Source: CBDCYN01 sp965224205
GTDB taxonomy: Bacteria; Planctomycetota; Phycisphaerae; Phycisphaerales; Phycisphaeraceae
Length of the DNA: 64,000 nt
Reading direction: 5' to 3'
NCBI GenBank assembly: GCA_965224205.1
Contig: CBDCYN010000036.1
Span: 41,931 to 105,930, forward strand
Both the position numbers and the translations under genes were made by a program. Below, one piece after another: positions 61,888 to 64,000 of this stretch. Position 1 is the first letter of the stretch. Each line of letters opens with the position of its first letter. The notes below the pieces were generated by a model that worked only from the letters and a program-made list of their open reading frames with translations, ran no database searches and was not told where the DNA came from.

Positions 61888-62940
61888 TCACGTACGACGT
61901 AGCAGGAGGACGACTATCGTCGCCAGTTCAAGCCACAGCCCCGTGCCGATCCAACGCAAGAAAGCGTCGGGGCTGTCGCCGCTCAAGAGGTGTGCCCCTA
62001 ATAGACACACCACGGCCACCATCTGCAACACGATCGCCAGCACCGTCGTGTAAGAAAAATCATTCCCCACGGCGCGTTGATTCCTCAGCTCCTGAAGGAT
62101 TTCTCGCAACGACTGCTCGACCGGGACCGTCGTCGCTTCGAGAAGGCTCGCCTCGGTTGGGGCCATGGAGTCCCCGCCGCTGGCCTCCTCATCCGGGACG
62201 TCCGTACGGGATGGATTATCGCTGACGCCAGGAGGCGGGTCGGTCTCTGACGCCGATGGCCCCTGTTGCCGATCGGGCTTATCGCTACCCACGGGCTTTC
62301 TGTCCTGTCCTTTCTTGGGAATCGCCGCGGTGACGTGGACGGGTTTGGCCCCTGGATTGGCTCGGATGATCGGGATCGTCGCTCGGAGCTGTGAGACGCG
62401 GTAGTCAGGCTCGACGGCCATCGTGGTGGCGGGTTTACCCCTATCCGGCCCACCTGCTGCGGCCGGGCCCTGATGATCAGCCGATAGCCAAATCGTCCAA
62501 GCCCCCGCCGCGGCGCCGGCCTGAATATCGCGGGCTTGATCGCCGATCACCCAGCTGCGTTGGAGATCAAGGCCCAGGTCTTTCGCGGCTTGATGGAGCA
62601 TCCCGGGTTTCGGTTTCCGCCAAGGGTGCTCGCTTCGAAATTCTGGGACGGTGCCCTGGGGGTGGTAGGGGCAGTAGTAGAAACGGTCGATCGCCGCATC
62701 GGCCTCGGCTTTGAGAAGCTCGTTGATCTTGTGGTGAACCGCTTCGACATCGGCGCAGGTAAACCGGCCTCGCGCCACACCGCCCTGGTTGGTGACGACC
62801 ACGATCTTGTAACCCATCCCGCGGAAGGTCGCGATGGCGATAGCAGCCCCCTCGCATAGCCGCACCGCCTTGGGGTCGCCCAGGTCCCCGTCGTTGTGGA
62901 TCAGCGTGTTGTCCCGATCGAAAATAATTGCCGCATTCAT
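61888..62940 (-). CDS. HAD-IIIA (GmhB/HisB-N-like) phosphatase fused to a two-helix membrane anchor
   Basis: Residues 1-150 match D,D-heptose 1,7-bisphosphate or histidinol-phosphate phosphatases: AIIFDRDNTLIHN, KIVVVTNQGGVARG, YYCPYHPQG, WRKPKPGML and SWVIGDQARDIQAG. The second zinc Cys pair usual in GmhB (CxC before RKP) is replaced by SEHPWRKP. After it comes a low-complexity linker of about 120 residues rich in P, D, S and A (DPPPGVSDNPSRTDVPDEE). A short amphipathic helix (LREILQELRNQRA) and two hydrophobic segments (TVLAIVLQMVAVVCLLGAHL; WIGTGLWLELATIVVLLL) end the protein. The start overlaps the gmk stop by four bases (ATGA). The tail is not part of known GmhB enzymes and may tether the phosphatase to the membrane. 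Confidence 0.75.
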   Translation of the reverse strand: MNAAIIFDRDNTLIHNDGDLGDPKAVRLCEGAAIAIATFRGMGYKIVVVTNQGGVARGRFTCADVEAVHHKINELLKAEADAAIDRFYYCPYHPQGTVPEFRSEHPWRKPKPGMLHQAAKDLGLDLQRSWVIGDQARDIQAGAAAGAWTIWLSADHQGPAAAGGPDRGKPATTMAVEPDYRVSQLRATIPIIRANPGAKPVHVTAAIPKKGQDRKPVGSDKPDRQQGPSASETDPPPGVSDNPSRTDVPDEEASGGDSMAPTEASLLEATTVPVEQSLREILQELRNQRAVGNDFSYTTVLAIVLQMVAVVCLLGAHLLSGDSPDAFLRWIGTGLWLELATIVVLLLRRT

Positions 62941-63560
62941 GGGTTGTGCCCGGTGATAGGCGACCCCTCCTGCGGCCGGTTGAGCCGCGTGCGGACAATC
63001 TCGATCACCTTCGCCGTGGCCCGGGCCAGGTCGTCATTGACCACGAAATGGTCGTAAGCCTTGCCGTTCTTGGCGTGGGCGATCTCGTCCTTGGCTTTGG
63101 AGAACCGGCGTTGGATCGCTTCTTCGTCTTCGCGGCGCCGGCCCCGCAACCGGGTCAGCAGGTCATCTCGGCTGGGCGGCTCGATAAAGATTGCCAGCGC
63201 CTCGGGGATCTGGTGTTTCACCTGCGTGGCCCCGTTGACATCGATCTCGAGGATCACCAACCGCCCGTCGGCCAGCTGCTTAAGGACCGGACCACGAGGG
63301 GTGCCGTAGTACTGGCCAAAGACCTCAGCCCATTCCAGCAACTCGCTGTTATCGCGGTGCTGCTCGAACGCGTCACGGTCGACGAAGTAGTAATCCACGC
63401 CTTCACGGTCTCGGTCGGTCTTGGGGCGGGTGGTCATTGAGACGCTAAAGACCCCGCCCAATTCACGCTCAACGCGGTGGACGATCGTCGTCTTGCCCAC
63501 GCCCGACGGCCCCGAGACGATCAGCAGCAAACCCGGATGAGCCGAGGTGCGGTCGGTCAT
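62937..63560 (-). CDS. gmk: guanylate kinase
   Basis: Gmk phosphorylates GMP to GDP with ATP. The 207-residue protein has the P-loop SGPSGVGKTT (16-25), the GMP-binding SVSMTTRPKTDRDREGVDYYF, and LEWAEVFGQYYGTPRGPV. Further features are LVILEIDVNGATQVK and the C-terminal LID-region arginines (LRGRRREDEEAIQRR). The length is normal. AGAG precedes the start at 7 bases. Its stop overlaps the start of the HAD-III phosphatase gene, so the two are coupled. It follows pyrB by about 170 bases on the same strand. Confidence 0.95.
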   Translation of the reverse strand: MTDRTSAHPGLLLIVSGPSGVGKTTIVHRVERELGGVFSVSMTTRPKTDRDREGVDYYFVDRDAFEQHRDNSELLEWAEVFGQYYGTPRGPVLKQLADGRLVILEIDVNGATQVKHQIPEALAIFIEPPSRDDLLTRLRGRRREDEEAIQRRFSKAKDEIAHAKNGKAYDHFVVNDDLARATAKVIEIVRTRLNRPQEGSPITGHNP

Positions 63561-63727
63561 GAGTTATCTCTGCAAACGGTCGAAAATCGTATCGGATAAC
63601 CAGCGTCGTTGTCCCGCTTGCGGAACGGCAACCCCCGCTGCGGGACCCGATAGCGTAGCTGACCACCGTGATCCCGTCACCCCAAGCCTCACCACTGTCC
63701 GTCTATCGCGTTGCAAGAACCCACCGG

Positions 63728-64000
63728 TTAGCCCTGTGCCCCCGTGACCAGGTACAGGGTCACGCCATGCGCACCGCCAAGCCGTTGGAAACCTGCTCGA
63801 GGACCGTGCTATGGGTACCATCGGCCACGGCTGATTCGATCTCCAGGCCACGGTTCATCGGCCCCGGATGCATCACCAAGACGTCCGGCTGGGCCCGTGC
63901 GAGCCTCTGGCTCGTGAGCCCGAAAAAATGGGCGTATTCGCGCACACTCGGGAAAGCTTGGCTGTGGATCCGTTCAAACTGGATCCGCAGCATGTTCACC
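63728..64000 (-). pseudogene. pyrB: aspartate carbamoyltransferase, 3' end, with an apparent C-terminal frameshift
   Basis: PyrB joins carbamoyl phosphate and aspartate in pyrimidine synthesis. Only the C-terminal part is present, continuing beyond the window. LRIQFERIHSQAFPS, REYAHFFGLTSQRLA and VLVMHPGPMNRGLEIESAVA match the family. The frame stops at 63760-63762 after NGLAVRMA, where PyrB normally continues with a strand like VLYLV. One base further on, another frame reads TLYLVTGAQG and stops at 63728-63730. A single lost base next to GCG at about 63763 explains both. The truncated form would lack about 11 residues. A sequencing error is as likely as a mutation. Confidence 0.8.

Noticed and set aside
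1..64000. tRNA, rRNA and known riboswitch signatures
   Set aside because: A reading of the gaps found no T-loop or anticodon-arm pattern, rRNA segment or familiar riboswitch core. Without a covariance search, small RNAs cannot be excluded.

Overview
The window looks like a chromosomal segment of a high-GC planctomycete, most likely class Phycisphaerae. The grounds are a giant surface protein with an N-terminal LEPR-x-LLS motif (residues 49-56), a PEP-CTERM protein beside it, a PurL carrying two PurS-like domains at its N-terminus, and very large multidomain extracellular proteins built from RTX, FG-GAP, PKD, LamG and dockerin-like units. The class assignment is an inference from gene content; no rRNA or tRNA gene was seen.

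Layout. 0.2-2.3 kb (minus): a small Cys/His-rich exported protein followed by an HlyD-type periplasmic adaptor. 2.6-3.4 kb (plus): panB. 3.9-5.4 kb (plus): a Do/HtrA protease split by a one-base frameshift. 5.4-10.0 kb: an island of nested insertion sequences that begins inside the htrA stop codon. It holds two near-identical 1012-bp IS630-type copies in opposite orientation, a third related 1012-bp element, and an IS5-type element interrupted by one of the copies. 10.2-13.1 kb (minus): a secreted TPR protein and a PEP-CTERM protein. 13.4-44.8 kb (minus): one uninterrupted gene for a 10,464-residue secreted mosaic protein, about half the window. 45.7-50.5 kb (minus): a compact four-gene set (YkgJ-type Cys-cluster protein, AsnB amidotransferase, WaaP-like kinase, GH-A-like glycoside hydrolase) that resembles a surface-polysaccharide module. 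50.8-53.7 kb (plus): a chemoreceptor with a c-type heme motif and an MpaB-type oxygenase. 53.8-57.6 kb (minus): HAD hydrolase and PurL. 57.9-61.5 kb (minus): two exported carbohydrate-binding proteins. 61.9-64.0 kb (minus): a membrane-tethered HAD-III phosphatase overlapping gmk, then the 3' end of pyrB, which also carries a frameshift.

How the parts fit. Housekeeping genes (panB, purL, gmk, pyrB) alternate with cell-envelope and polysaccharide genes. The AsnB/kinase/GH operon, the PEP-CTERM protein, the CBM-bearing proteins and the giant protein would all act on the outside of the cell or on its matrix. Several genes without a Shine-Dalgarno sequence have a TATAAT-like hexamer 6-8 bases before the ATG, which suggests leaderless transcripts. 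A four-copy intergenic repeat containing a perfect 15-bp palindrome lies around panB, htrA and the HAD gene. The most novel material is the roughly 400-residue module repeated about seven times inside the giant protein, and these regulatory patterns.
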